Shown in pieces: positions 17,593 through 25,844 of a DNA stretch of 64,000 nucleotides. This DNA comes from Pararobbsia alpina (GTDB lineage: Bacteria > Pseudomonadota > Gammaproteobacteria > Burkholderiales > Burkholderiaceae), in NCBI RefSeq assembly GCF_902859895.1, contig NZ_CADIKM010000013.1, forward strand, positions 1 through 64,000. Direction: 5' to 3'. The notes beneath the pieces were generated by a model. The model made no database searches. It was not told the DNA's origin and saw only the letters and a list, made by a program, of their open reading frames with translations. Position 1 is the stretch's first letter; the number at the start of each line of letters is the position of its first letter. Made by a program: the position numbers and the translations under genes.

Positions 17593-17919
17593 ATGATCAT
17601 TGAACTGCGCGTCTATCACTGCATTCCCGGCCGGCTGCCCCAGCTCCATCAACGCTTTGCAAACGTGACGCTCAAGCTGTTCGAGAAGCACGGAATCGAG
17701 CCGATCGGCTTCTGGACCAACTATGTGGGTCCGACCAACCAGACCCTGACCTATATGCTGCGCTGGGCGAGCCTGGCCGAGCAGGAGACTCGCTGGGCCA
17801 ACTTCCTGAAGGATCCCGAGTGGATCGAGCAGCGCAGCAAGAGCGAGGAGAACGGCCCGCTCGTCGATCACATCGAAAATTCCTTCCTCGCACCGACCGC
17901 CTATTCGCCGATGCAGTGA
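17593..17919 (+). CDS. NIPSNAP family protein
   Basis: 108 residues starting MIIELRVYHCIPGRLPQL, the usual opening of short bacterial NIPSNAP proteins, with a ferredoxin-like dimeric alpha/beta barrel fold expected. GAGG precedes the ATG by seven bases. Its molecular role is not settled in bacteria; members often sit beside catabolic genes. It is divergent from the LysR gene (228 bp apart), and the DUF445 gene follows 113 bp downstream on the same strand. Confidence 0.88.
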   Translation: MIIELRVYHCIPGRLPQLHQRFANVTLKLFEKHGIEPIGFWTNYVGPTNQTLTYMLRWASLAEQETRWANFLKDPEWIEQRSKSEENGPLVDHIENSFLAPTAYSPMQ

Positions 17920-18032
17920 AACCGCGGGGGACACAGTTTGCGCGTCCGGGAAAGGCGGAAATCGAGGACAATACGCAACCTCGCGCACCCCTGCGCGATC
18001 TTGCCCACCCTCAAAAGTACAAGCCGAACACT

Positions 18033-19313
18033 ATGGAAGCGCCGCAAAAGCGTGCAGCACTGAATCGAATGAAGGTCTTCGCGACGGGCCTGCTGGTTGT
18101 CGCAGCAGGCTTGTTCGCGCTCGCCAAGAGCCACCACGACGCCGGCGCATGGGCCTGGCTCACGGCATTCTCCGAAGCCGCGATGATTGGCGCGCTGGCC
18201 GACTGGTTTGCGGTCGTCGCCCTGTTCCGGCATCCGCTCGGCCTGCCGATCCCGCATACGGCGATCCTGCCAGCCAACAAGGCACGCGTGGCCGACAATC
18301 TGGCCGAGTTCGTGCGTGACAAGTTTCTCGGCACGGAAGCGCTGGTCGACAAGATCGCACGCTTCGACCCGGCAGGCCGCCTCTCGGTCTGGCTTACCGA
18401 GCCGGGCAACGCCGCGCTGCTCGGCGAGAAGTCGCTCGCCGCGATATCGCAGGTCCTGGGGCTGATCAACGACGAACATGTCAAGAACATGCTCTATACC
18501 TCGCTGCGTCGCCGCGCGCAGGATTTCGACCTCGCGGGCGGCGTGGGTGCCCTGCTCTCGACCCTGACCGCCGACAACCGCCACCAGCGCCTGCTCGACG
18601 ACGGCCTCACGGAACTGTCCGAGTGGCTCGAGCGCGAAGAAGTCCAGCAGATGCTCGCCGACAAGATCGTCCAGGTCGCCGGCGAGGAATACCCGACGCT
18701 GATCGGCGCGCTCGGCTTCATGGGCCTGAAGGCCGAAGACCTCGGCCGCAAGTTCGCGGGCGGTCTCGTGCGCGGCGCCAACAAATGGCTGCATGAAATC
18801 AGCGAAAACCCCGAGCACGAGCGCCGCCAGGCTTTCGATCGTGCCGTCGGGCGGTTTATCGAACGCCTCAAGTCCGATCCCTCGTTCAAGCAACGCATCG
18901 ACGAACACAAGCAGCAATGGCTCGAGCGGCCAGAGTTGCGCGCCTATGTAAATGGGCTCTGGGAAGAATTCACGGGCTGGCTGCGCGAGGACATCGCGCG
19001 CACCGATTCGGTCCTGCGCGGCAAGATCGTCGCCGCGGCGAGTTCGCTCGCGCTGACGCTCGCGAACGACGCCTCCCTGCGCGACTCGATCAATACCCAT
19101 ATGCACGACGCCATGCGCGCGGTCGCACCCGACCTGCGCGACGGCATCGCCCGCCATATCGCGACCACGGTCAGGCAATGGGACGACCGCACGCTCGTGC
19201 GCGACGTCGAGCTCAGCGTCGGGCGCGATCTGCAGTTCATCCGCGTCAACGGCACGATCGTCGGCGGCGCGGTCGGCCTGTTGATCCATGCGATCAGTAT
19301 CGCCGTGGCCTAG
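18033..19313 (+). CDS. DUF445 family membrane-anchored protein
   Basis: About 426 residues from ATG 18033. An N-terminal hydrophobic segment (FATGLLVVAAGLFALAK) is followed by the DUF445 signature around EAAMIGALADWFAVVALFRH and GLPIPHTAILPANKARVADN. A long helical, charged middle and a C-terminal hydrophobic anchor (VGGAVGLLIHAISIAVA) complete it. The family is called YheB-like or DUF445; its biochemical function is not established. Frames upstream of 18033 overlap the NIPSNAP gene and are not convincing. Confidence 0.9.
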   Translation: MEAPQKRAALNRMKVFATGLLVVAAGLFALAKSHHDAGAWAWLTAFSEAAMIGALADWFAVVALFRHPLGLPIPHTAILPANKARVADNLAEFVRDKFLGTEALVDKIARFDPAGRLSVWLTEPGNAALLGEKSLAAISQVLGLINDEHVKNMLYTSLRRRAQDFDLAGGVGALLSTLTADNRHQRLLDDGLTELSEWLEREEVQQMLADKIVQVAGEEYPTLIGALGFMGLKAEDLGRKFAGGLVRGANKWLHEISENPEHERRQAFDRAVGRFIERLKSDPSFKQRIDEHKQQWLERPELRAYVNGLWEEFTGWLREDIARTDSVLRGKIVAAASSLALTLANDASLRDSINTHMHDAMRAVAPDLRDGIARHIATTVRQWDDRTLVRDVELSVGRDLQFIRVNGTIVGGAVGLLIHAISIAVA

Positions 19314-19351
19314 TGCGCTAAGATTCGGCACATTCCACAGGAGCAAGCCGC

Positions 19352-19969
19352 ATGTCCATGCCCACCGTCGACGAGAACACGCCAGCCAGCTTGGCACGCG
19401 AAATCAAGGCCGAATTCGAGGCCGCCGCGAGTGTTCTGGATGCCTTCCTGAACGACGATGCCCAACTCGCGAAGGTTGCGAGCGCCGCGCGCCTGCTCGC
19501 TGATGCGTTCGACCAGGGCTGCAAGGTCCTGTCCTGCGGCAATGGCGGCTCGCACTGCGATGCGATGCATTTCGCCGAGGAATTGACCGGCCGTTTTCGG
19601 GACGACCGCAAGGGGTTTCCGGCGATCGCCATTTCCGACGTCAGCCATATCTCGTGCGTCGGCAACGACTTCGGCTTCGATTTCATTTTTTCGCGCTATG
19701 TCGAAGCGGTCGGGCGGCCGGGCGACGTGCTGCTGGCGATCTCCACGTCCGGCAATTCGAAGAACGTGATCCGGGCGATGGCCGCCGCGAAGCAGCTCGG
19801 CATGAAGACGATTGCACTGACCGGCAAGGACGGCGGCGCCATTGGACGCGAAGGTCTCGCGGATATCGAAATCCGGGTGCCGCATACGGGCTACGCCGAC
19901 CGCATCCAGGAAATCCATATCAAGGTCATTCATACCCTGATCCTGCTCGTCGAAAAGCTCGCCAAGTGA
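19352..19969 (+). CDS. gmhA: Phosphoheptose (sedoheptulose 7-phosphate) isomerase
   Basis: 205 residues with a SIS domain very close to E. coli Gmh[51 protein letters not shown] and [15 protein letters not shown] are all present, including the active-site Glu and His in the last segment. It converts sedoheptulose 7-phosphate to glycero-manno-heptose 7-phosphate, the first step toward LPS inner-core heptose. It starts 38 bp after the DUF445 gene. No other heptose genes are in the window. Confidence 0.93.
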   Translation: MSMPTVDENTPASLAREIKAEFEAAASVLDAFLNDDAQLAKVASAARLLADAFDQGCKVLSCGNGGSHCDAMHFAEELTGRFRDDRKGFPAIAISDVSHISCVGNDFGFDFIFSRYVEAVGRPGDVLLAISTSGNSKNVIRAMAAAKQLGMKTIALTGKDGGAIGREGLADIEIRVPHTGYADRIQEIHIKVIHTLILLVEKLAK

Positions 19970-20023
19970 GCGCTGCCGCGCAAGCGGTAGAGCACGTCGA
20001 CCAGACATACCGCACAAACCGCG

Positions 20024-20251
20024 ATGACCCCGCAAGACCTCGAACTGCTCGTCACCCGCGAGATGCCCTTCGGCAAATACAAGGGCCGGCTGATCGCCGA
20101 TCTGCCGGGGCACTATCTGAACTGGTTCGCGCGGGAGGGGTTTCCGAAAGGCGAGATCGGGCGACTGTTGCAACTGATGCAGGAGATCGACCACAACGGC
20201 CTCAAGCCGCTGCTCGACCCGATTCGGCGTAGTCGGCAGGCACGGCCCTAG
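20024..20251 (+). CDS. DUF3820 family small protein
   Basis: 75 residues. The core MPFGKYKGRLIADLPGHYLNWF is the DUF3820 signature (a PFGKYKG-type motif with a following LP.YL.WF helix), the same fold element seen at the end of some exonucleases. Function is unknown. It lies 54 bp after gmhA on the same strand and runs convergently into rdgC. The Lys/Arg-rich tail may bind nucleic acid, but that is only inference. Confidence 0.88.
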   Translation: MTPQDLELLVTREMPFGKYKGRLIADLPGHYLNWFAREGFPKGEIGRLLQLMQEIDHNGLKPLLDPIRRSRQARP

Positions 20252-20321
20252 CGGATCGTCGTACCTGCCCACCCGGCTCGCCGGTTTCGGTTCACCGCTT
20301 TCGATTCACCGCCCCAATGCA

Positions 20322-21221
20322 TCAGATCTTCGCTTCACCGCCGAGCGCCTCGACGAGATCGGCAAGCATCTTGCCGAGCTCGCCGGTCATCAACACCATG
20401 TCGGCGTCGAAGGTCTCGTCCTCGCCATTGACGGTCGGATCCGCCGCATCCTTGATCACGTCGAGCGGCGCCACGCGCTTGACGGTCAGCGAGGGCGTCA
20501 GCACGAACGACACGCGGTCCTGCCATGTCAGCGCAAGCCGCATGCACTGCTTGCCTTCCTCGAGGTGGCGCCGGACTTCCTCGCCTTCGAGCGAGTGGCC
20601 CACATAACGCACGGTCGCATTGCCTTCGCCAATCGAGCGCAGCTCCGTGTCCTGGTCGACCGTGAAGCCGCCCGGTACCTCGTCGGGCAGCAGCCAGCGC
20701 GTCATCGCGGCGACCGGCGAGAGGGCCGTGCGCACACTCGCGAGGGGCAACTGATCGATCGATTTCACGAGCAGCGAGCGCACATCGTCGGCCAGCGCCT
20801 GCGCCGCCGCGTCGATCACGAGCCAGCCGTGGTCGGTGTCGATCCAGACCCGCGTGTCGCGCCGGATGCTGAACGCGCGCGGCGTCAGTTCGTCGATCAC
20901 GCGCTCCTTGAGTTCGCGCATTTGCTTGCGGCCCGGCTTGTAGCCCTGTTGTTCCTCGATCTCCTGCGCCCGGGCCTTGGTGACCTGGTTGACGACCGAA
21001 GCGGGCAACAGCTTTTTCTCGGCCCGAAACACGAGCAGCATCTGGCCACCGAGCGCATGCACGAGTGCGCCGTTCTCGCGCGGCGATGCCCAGCCCTGGG
21101 TCAGCATCTCCATGCTACCGGCCGGCTCGAATGCGTGCGGCGCGAGCCATTTCTCAATCTGTTCAGCGGTGACGGCCCAAGGGGCGGGAAGGCGGTGAAG
21201 CTGAAGGTTCTTGAACCACAT
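20322..21221 (-). CDS. rdgC: Recombination-associated protein RdgC
   Basis: 299 residues from ATG 21221, giving the typical start [15 protein letters not shown]. The body includes [20 protein letters not shown], the conserved [14 protein letters not shown]-like stretch (here [20 protein letters not shown]) and the [21 protein letters not shown] region. RdgC is a ring-shaped dimer on double-stranded DNA that limits RecA-promoted recombination and is widespread in Beta- and Gammaproteobacteria. The frame is open upstream to 21323 but homologous text begins at MWFKN. Confidence 0.93.
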   Translation of the reverse strand: MWFKNLQLHRLPAPWAVTAEQIEKWLAPHAFEPAGSMEMLTQGWASPRENGALVHALGGQMLLVFRAEKKLLPASVVNQVTKARAQEIEEQQGYKPGRKQMRELKERVIDELTPRAFSIRRDTRVWIDTDHGWLVIDAAAQALADDVRSLLVKSIDQLPLASVRTALSPVAAMTRWLLPDEVPGGFTVDQDTELRSIGEGNATVRYVGHSLEGEEVRRHLEEGKQCMRLALTWQDRVSFVLTPSLTVKRVAPLDVIKDAADPTVNGEDETFDADMVLMTGELGKMLADLVEALGGEAKI

Positions 21222-21341
21222 GGAATGCGCGTGCAAAGCGCTGCATTCTATCGGGTGTGGGTCCGCGCGGCCAGCGGCGATGTCGACAGACCGGCATGAC
21301 AACCCGTATCCTTCTGCCAACACAAACAGGACGACTCGATC

Positions 21342-21866
21342 ATGCTGATTGTTTTCGCAGGACTTCCCGGCACCGGCAAGACCACATTGTCACGCGGTCT
21401 CGCACGTGGACTCGGCGCCGTACACCTGCGTATCGACTCGGTCGAGCAGGCGATCGCCAACGCAAGGGCGGCGAATGCGGAGCACGGGCCGGTCGGCGCC
21501 GAAGGTTATGCGGCTGCCTATGCGGTCGCCGAAGACAATCTACGGCTCGGCCTGACCATCGTCGCGGATTGCGTGAACCCGCTCGGCATCACGCGCGACA
21601 GCTGGCGCGATATCGGCACGCGCGTCGGTGTGCCGGTCATCGAGGTCGAGACCGTCTGCTCGGATCTCGTCAAGCATCAGCGCCGCATCGAGTCGCGGCA
21701 ACCCGATATCGCGGGCCAAACGCTGCCGACCTGGCAGGAGGTGCTCGCTCGCGAATACGAACCGTGGAGCCGCGAGCGCCTCGTCATCGATACCGCGCGG
21801 CTGACCGTTGCTCAGGCCTTGAGCACGCTGACCGAACTCGCGGCTTCAAAAAAACGGGCGGGCTGA
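21342..21866 (+). CDS. P-loop AAA-type kinase/ATPase
   Basis: 174 residues. A Walker A motif (GLPGTGKTT, residues 7-15) follows the first beta strand, with [12 protein letters not shown] and [17 protein letters not shown] downstream. This is the layout of the AAA_33-type small-molecule kinases. It probably phosphorylates a small metabolite, but the substrate is unknown. It is divergent from rdgC with 120 bp between starts. Family membership is solid; function is inference. Confidence 0.88.
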   Translation: MLIVFAGLPGTGKTTLSRGLARGLGAVHLRIDSVEQAIANARAANAEHGPVGAEGYAAAYAVAEDNLRLGLTIVADCVNPLGITRDSWRDIGTRVGVPVIEVETVCSDLVKHQRRIESRQPDIAGQTLPTWQEVLAREYEPWSRERLVIDTARLTVAQALSTLTELAASKKRAG

Positions 21867-21908
21867 GCCTCAGCCTTGCCCGCGGCGAGACCGTACACCG
21901 GCGAGGTA

Positions 21909-22004
21909 CGCATCGACTCGGCGAGCTACGCATCGATTCGACGGCGACGCATCGACTCGGCGACGGCGCGTCGGCTCGGCGGCGGCGTGTCGACTCGGCG
22001 GCGG
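21909..22004. repeat. Tandem repeat, about five copies of a 19-20 bp unit
   Basis: Copies begin at 21909, 21929, 21948, 21967 and 21986. The unit is close to CGCATCGACTCGGCGACGG, with the last two copies drifting to CGCGTCGG and CGTGTCGA. The repeat lies in the 307-bp gap between the P-loop gene and the GyrI-like gene. Open frames through it are low complexity, so it is treated as a non-coding minisatellite. Confidence 0.8.
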
Positions 22005-22173
22005 CGCAAGGCCTTCGGAACCGGTCTTCTGCAGGCAACGCCACGCCACGGCGTGCGGCTCGCGCACAGGTGAATCGTGTCCACATGGATATCGAAGCGG
22101 GCGAAGTCGCGCGACAGCTTGTTGGCGACGCGTAAAATAGACGCGTCGACAGACCGACTGGGGAGCCTTCGCC

Positions 22174-22656
22174 ATGGACGCACAGCACGCCTTCGAACTC
22201 GCACCGCCGCGCTTCGAACATGGACCCGAGCGGAAGATCGCCGGCTTTGGCGAACGCTACCGCCACGGGGCCGTCGAAGGCATTCCGGGCCTCTGGTATC
22301 GCTTCGCCCCGCTGATCGGCAAAGTGCCTCACCAGGCGGGCTCGGTCACCTATGGCGTGTGCTATGGGGGCGATGAGACAAGCTTCGACTACCTCGCCGG
22401 CGTCGAGGTGTCGAGCCACGTCGGACTCGACGAAACCTTCCGCACCGTTACCCTCCCCGCGACGGAATATGCCGTGTTCACCCATCGCGGCCACGTGTCG
22501 GGTATCCATCAGACCTTCGAGATGATCTGGGGCCGGTGGCTGCCGGAATCGGGGCGGCAGTTCGCGCAAAGTCCGATGTTCGAGCGGTATGGTGAGGCAT
22601 TCGATCCGGCGACCTCGAGCGGCGACGTCGAAATCTGGTGCCCGCTGCAGACCTGA
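22174..22656 (+). CDS. GyrI-like/AraC effector-binding domain protein
   Basis: 160 residues matching the free-standing AraC E-binding (GyrI-like small-molecule-binding) fold. Visible are a Gly-rich middle (VTYGVCYGGDETSFDYLAGV), VTLPATEYAVFTHRGHVSGI and the C-terminal EIWCPL ending typical of the domain. No DNA-binding domain is attached, so it is a sensor or binding protein rather than a regulator by itself. GGGGAG lies upstream of the ATG. Bound ligand unknown. Confidence 0.88.
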   Translation: MDAQHAFELAPPRFEHGPERKIAGFGERYRHGAVEGIPGLWYRFAPLIGKVPHQAGSVTYGVCYGGDETSFDYLAGVEVSSHVGLDETFRTVTLPATEYAVFTHRGHVSGIHQTFEMIWGRWLPESGRQFAQSPMFERYGEAFDPATSSGDVEIWCPLQT

Positions 22657-22864
22657 GTCGAAAGCACGTCCCGTTGAACCCGAAGCAAGCACTTGCAAAG
22701 AGGTTCCCCACAACCTCGACCTTATTTTGCAAGTGTCAATTGCGCGTGCCGCAATACTGCCACCGGTCGCCTCGTGGCACGATGCATTCCTTTCCTGTAA
22801 AGACGACGAGTCCATAGCAGCGTTGCCAAGCGGCGCAAGCTTGGAATTCGTTGCCGCCCCCTGG

Positions 22865-23281
22865 ATGGAGTGCAAATTGTTTAATTTTTTTGATGTTAAA
22901 GAAATAGTCAGTCGATTCCCGGACGAGGCGAGTAGCACAATCGTTGACACCTACCTCACCGACGAAGCCTCTGCAAGCTCAAGAATCTTTCGTGTTTACT
23001 ACCCGATACCGCGCCACTACCACGAAACGTGCGAAGAGCATCTTTACCTCCTGACCGGAAAGGTGAGCTTTGCAATTGAGGACGAAGCGCCTCGCCTCCT
23101 CACGGCGGGCCAGCTCGTCACGTTCGAGCGGAACACCGTACACGCGATCACTGAAATACTGGAGTCACCCGCAGTATTCCTGACGGTCGACGCGCCTCGT
23201 CGGGTGCCGACCGATGTCGTCTATGTGAATCCGGAGGACGCAAAAATCCGGCCTTTTGTGACTCACCTCGACGATCAGTAA
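22865..23281 (+). CDS. Cupin-domain protein
   Basis: 138 residues with a double-stranded beta-helix metal site: PIPRHYHETCEEHLYLLTGKV is the first cupin motif (two His and a Glu) and ERNTVHAITE the second. Base use is AT-richer than the neighbours near the start (TTTAATTTTTTTGATGTT), hinting at acquisition from elsewhere. The ATG at 22865 has a poor ribosome-binding site, but homologous-looking sequence begins there. Enzymatic or storage function is not predictable. Confidence 0.8.
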   Translation: MECKLFNFFDVKEIVSRFPDEASSTIVDTYLTDEASASSRIFRVYYPIPRHYHETCEEHLYLLTGKVSFAIEDEAPRLLTAGQLVTFERNTVHAITEILESPAVFLTVDAPRRVPTDVVYVNPEDAKIRPFVTHLDDQ

Positions 23282-23397
23282 GCGCTGGACCGTCAGCCAA
23301 TCAGCCTCAGCGGTCATGCGGGAGACGCCGGATTTCGCGGCATCCGGCAAGGCCCGCTGCGGGTGGTTCGAGCGCATCCGGCTCGCCAGATTGCTTT

Positions 23398-23425
23398 CGA
23401 AAAAAAACCTCGCCGAAGCGAGGTT
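23398..23425 (-). terminator. Terminator with UUCG-type loop after the second His/Cys-rich gene
   Basis: On the minus strand AACCTCGC pairs with GCGAGGTT around the stable TTCG tetraloop, followed by a run of T (A-run 23399-23407 on the plus strand). It ends just downstream of the mini-gene 23433-23573. Confidence 0.88.
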
Positions 23426-23432
23426 TCATTCA

Positions 23433-23573
23433 TCACCGGCAGCGGCGTTCCCAGTGGTGGTGAACATGCACTCTGTGACAAACAAGATGGTGGTGATGGT
23501 GGTAAGCGTAGGCAGGCGCGATGCTACCGAAGCTCACGACAGCGGCGACGGCGGCAAGGAAGACTTTTTTCAT
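23433..23573 (-). CDS. Secreted His/Cys-rich mini-protein, second copy (46 aa)
   Basis: A 46-residue frame: signal peptide (MKKVFLAAVAAVVSFG then SIAPAYA) and a mature part of about 23 residues with ten His/Cys (YHHHHHLVCHRVHVHHHW and a final Cys). The shared order HH-[VL]-VCH-x2-H followed by more His and a terminal Cys matches the gene at 10721-10873, and a strong terminator follows. The ribosome-binding site is not obvious. It is too short for standard gene cut-offs but looks complete. Likely a metal-binding envelope peptide; unproven. Confidence 0.72.
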   Translation of the reverse strand: MKKVFLAAVAAVVSFGSIAPAYAYHHHHHLVCHRVHVHHHWERRCR

Positions 23574-23741
23574 GAAACGTCATACAAGAACGGTTGTGGG
23601 ATAAAAATCGTAGCAGTCTTTCAAGGTGCTGTCCGGACAGCACCGAACGCATCTGCCTTTTGTTCGACACGCCGAGCACGCGCCGATGCACGACGTGTTC
23701 CACCGCCACACTTCTTCTCATCATGTGTAAGCCGGGCACGT

Positions 23742-24059
23742 TCACTTCGGCTGAAATGCGATCAATCCCATTCCGGCAAGCGTCAGGGCGACGCCAGCCC
23801 AATCCCAACTGGTCGGACGAACACCGTCGACGCACCATAGCCAGATGACCGCCACCGAGATATAGACACCGCCGTAGGCCGCGTAGGTCCGACCGGCGGC
23901 CGAGGGATGCAGTGTAAGAAGCCAGGCGAACACCGCAAGCGAACATCCGGCGGGAAGGAGCAGCCAGGCACTCGCGCCTTCCTTCAACCATCGATAAGGC
24001 AGATAGCACCCCACAATTTCGGCAAGTGCAGTGAGGACGAACAGAGTAAAGGTTTTCAT
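23742..24059 (-). CDS. YnfA family four-helix inner-membrane protein
   Basis: 105 residues from ATG 24059 ([20 protein letters not shown]). Four hydrophobic helices are visible, with [38 protein letters not shown] and [19 protein letters not shown], the classical YnfA sequence. The family belongs to the drug/metabolite transporter-like small proteins; some members act as SMR-like pumps. The frame extends to 24164 upstream without homology. It is divergent from the lipoprotein pair at 24509. Confidence 0.92.
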   Translation of the reverse strand: MKTFTLFVLTALAEIVGCYLPYRWLKEGASAWLLLPAGCSLAVFAWLLTLHPSAAGRTYAAYGGVYISVAVIWLWCVDGVRPTSWDWAGVALTLAGMGLIAFQPK

Positions 24060-24508
24060 TGGCTGGCGTGAGGTCGCGTCGCGTGGTTGTGGATCGTACT
24101 GTTGCAGATCACCCTGTGCGGTACATCGAAGGGGAGATCGCGGCACCCACGCTTTCGGCACCATGATGCCCGAAAATCCCGGCGCCTAACGCTGCAATCC
24201 TGTCGCGAAAGGGAAAGTGCAACGTGCGCGCAGAAAAAGTTTTGAGTACATCCATCGTCGCAAGATCAGCGCTGCCACGCTGAATCGCGTTCGGATCTTG
24301 CCGCCGCCGCTTTCGGTGGTCGCATGTACCACGTTGGCACTCGAGCCAATCTAATTTGCAATTGATTGCAATTTTCTTTTTCTGTCTTTTAGAAGCTTCC
24401 TTCAAAATTCCCCTGCCTGTTGCCTGCTCAGGAAAGAGCGACCTATGCCCTGCCAGGCAACCGGGCACAAAACGAAAGTTATTGGAAAGGCAAAGAAGGG
24501 AAGTTGAA
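24060..24508. other. Divergent intergenic region with a 10-bp-period direct repeat
   Basis: No gene is supported. TTGCAAT occurs at 24356-24362 and again at 24366-24372, exactly 10 bp apart, so both copies would face the same side of the helix, as operator half-sites do. An AT-rich stretch (24373-24395) follows. The promoters of ynfA and of the lipoprotein pair should lie here. Confidence 0.4.
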
Positions 24509-25063
24509 ATGCAGAGAATGGTTCAACGGCGTCGCTCGAACGCCGTGACGCTTGCCGCGGTTCTGACAGGGGCATTCGTGTGCGGCAGCCTTACCGGTTG
24601 CAACTCACTCTATAGCGAAAGCGCGACGACCGGCGCTGGGATCGCAGGCGCGGGGATCGCAGGCGCCGTCACCAGCAACGCGGCGGTGGCGACGGGCATC
24701 GGCCTCGGCGTGCTGGCCGGTGCGCGGGCAGGCGTGCAGTACTCCCAGCGGGTGGTCCATACCGATACGCAGAACAAGATCGCCAACGCGGCAGGCCCAC
24801 TGCCCGTCGGTGGCGTGGCGCCTTATGTCTCGACGCATACTTTTCCCATCGAGCAAGACGAGAAGGGTCGCGTGACGGTCAGCCGCACGATCAGCAGCGG
24901 GCCGCTCGACTGCAAGGAAATCGTATTCTCGGTCGATCACGATGCGACCAAGGATCGTCCGGCCGACAGCGCGTTCTATGTGGCCGCGATCTGTCGTGAC
25001 GGCACCTCATGGAAATGGGCATCAGCCGAGCCCGCCACGCCGCGGTGGGGCGCACTGCAATGA
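24509..25063 (+). CDS. Putative lipoprotein, first of a paralogous pair
   Basis: 184 residues from ATG 24509, with AAGGGAAG upstream. A twin-basic start and hydrophobic stretch end at the lipobox LTGC (Cys about residue 31). A Gly/Ala-rich segment (GAGIAGAGIAGAV, GIGLGVLAGARAG) of glycine-zipper type follows, then a soluble domain ending SWKWASAEPATPRWGALQ. Its stop overlaps the start of the next gene (ATGA), and the two proteins share the C-terminal domain, so they are paralogues made together. No named family recognised; envelope location is likely. Confidence 0.82.
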   Translation: MQRMVQRRRSNAVTLAAVLTGAFVCGSLTGCNSLYSESATTGAGIAGAGIAGAVTSNAAVATGIGLGVLAGARAGVQYSQRVVHTDTQNKIANAAGPLPVGGVAPYVSTHTFPIEQDEKGRVTVSRTISSGPLDCKEIVFSVDHDATKDRPADSAFYVAAICRDGTSWKWASAEPATPRWGALQ

Positions 25064-25635
25064 GCGTGGGTGCGGGAAATATCAAGCGGGACTTCATGCA
25101 AGGCGTCAAGCTCGACATCAGGCCTGAGCTCAAACGCGGTTTGAGGCTCGCGGTCCTGCTGAGCGCCGCCGCGAGTGCGGCGATGACCAGTGGCTGCGGG
25201 TCGATCGGTGCGGCGGCCGGCGCCGTTGCGGGCGTCACGACGGGTATCGTCTCGTCCAATCCCGCAATCGGCATCGGCGTTGGCATCGTGGTGCAGGTCG
25301 CAACAGACGAGGCGGTGAATCGGGAAATGAAGTCGCTGCACGGCGATCAGCAGGACGCAATTGCGGTGGCGGCGGGTGCTTCGACGATCGGTCAATCCCA
25401 GCCCTGGAGCGTCAAACATGTGCTGCCGGTCGAGAACGGTCACGGCGAGGTGCGGGTGCTGCGTGAGTTCAGCAGCGCGCTGGCGACGTGCAAGGAATTC
25501 GCGTTCTCGGTCGCCGACGGCAACGGGCCGAATGCGCACGAAGACTGGTTTGTCGCGAGTACCTGCAAGCAGGTAAGCGGCTGGAAGTGGGCCTCGGCGG
25601 AGCCGGCAGTCGCGCGCTGGGGCAATCTGCAATAG
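25060..25635 (+). CDS. Putative lipoprotein, second of a paralogous pair
   Basis: 191 residues from ATG 25060, which overlaps the upstream stop codon. After a 35-residue basic N-terminus comes a hydrophobic stretch ending in the lipobox-like MTSGC. Gly/Ala-rich text (GAAAGAVAGVTTGIV, IGIGVGIVV) follows. A soluble domain with conserved CKEF.FSV.D and the ending GWKWASAEPAVARWGNLQ nearly repeats the upstream protein. Each has two Cys in the soluble domain, possibly a disulfide. Function unknown; translational coupling suggests a fixed ratio or a hetero-oligomer. Confidence 0.82.
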   Translation: MSVGAGNIKRDFMQGVKLDIRPELKRGLRLAVLLSAAASAAMTSGCGSIGAAAGAVAGVTTGIVSSNPAIGIGVGIVVQVATDEAVNREMKSLHGDQQDAIAVAAGASTIGQSQPWSVKHVLPVENGHGEVRVLREFSSALATCKEFAFSVADGNGPNAHEDWFVASTCKQVSGWKWASAEPAVARWGNLQ

Positions 25636-25844
25636 CGCCTCACACCATTCGGGCAATGCCTTGTTCATCGACAAGGCGATAATTTTCTTGAGCACCAGAA
25701 AAATGCGGCCGCTTCCATGCGCAAGGCATTGCGGAAACCGCCTGAATCGCCTGCTGTAGAATCACGCCTTTTCCGGCAGCCCCGCGCTGCCGCTACGCCA
25801 TCGCGTCCCGAAGTGGACGTGCATCGGCAAGATGAGCAGGGACG

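Noticed and set aside
21784-22950. Minus-strand frame running through the tandem repeat
   Set aside because: Low-complexity Arg/Ser text from the repeat and the antisense of two real genes; no motifs.
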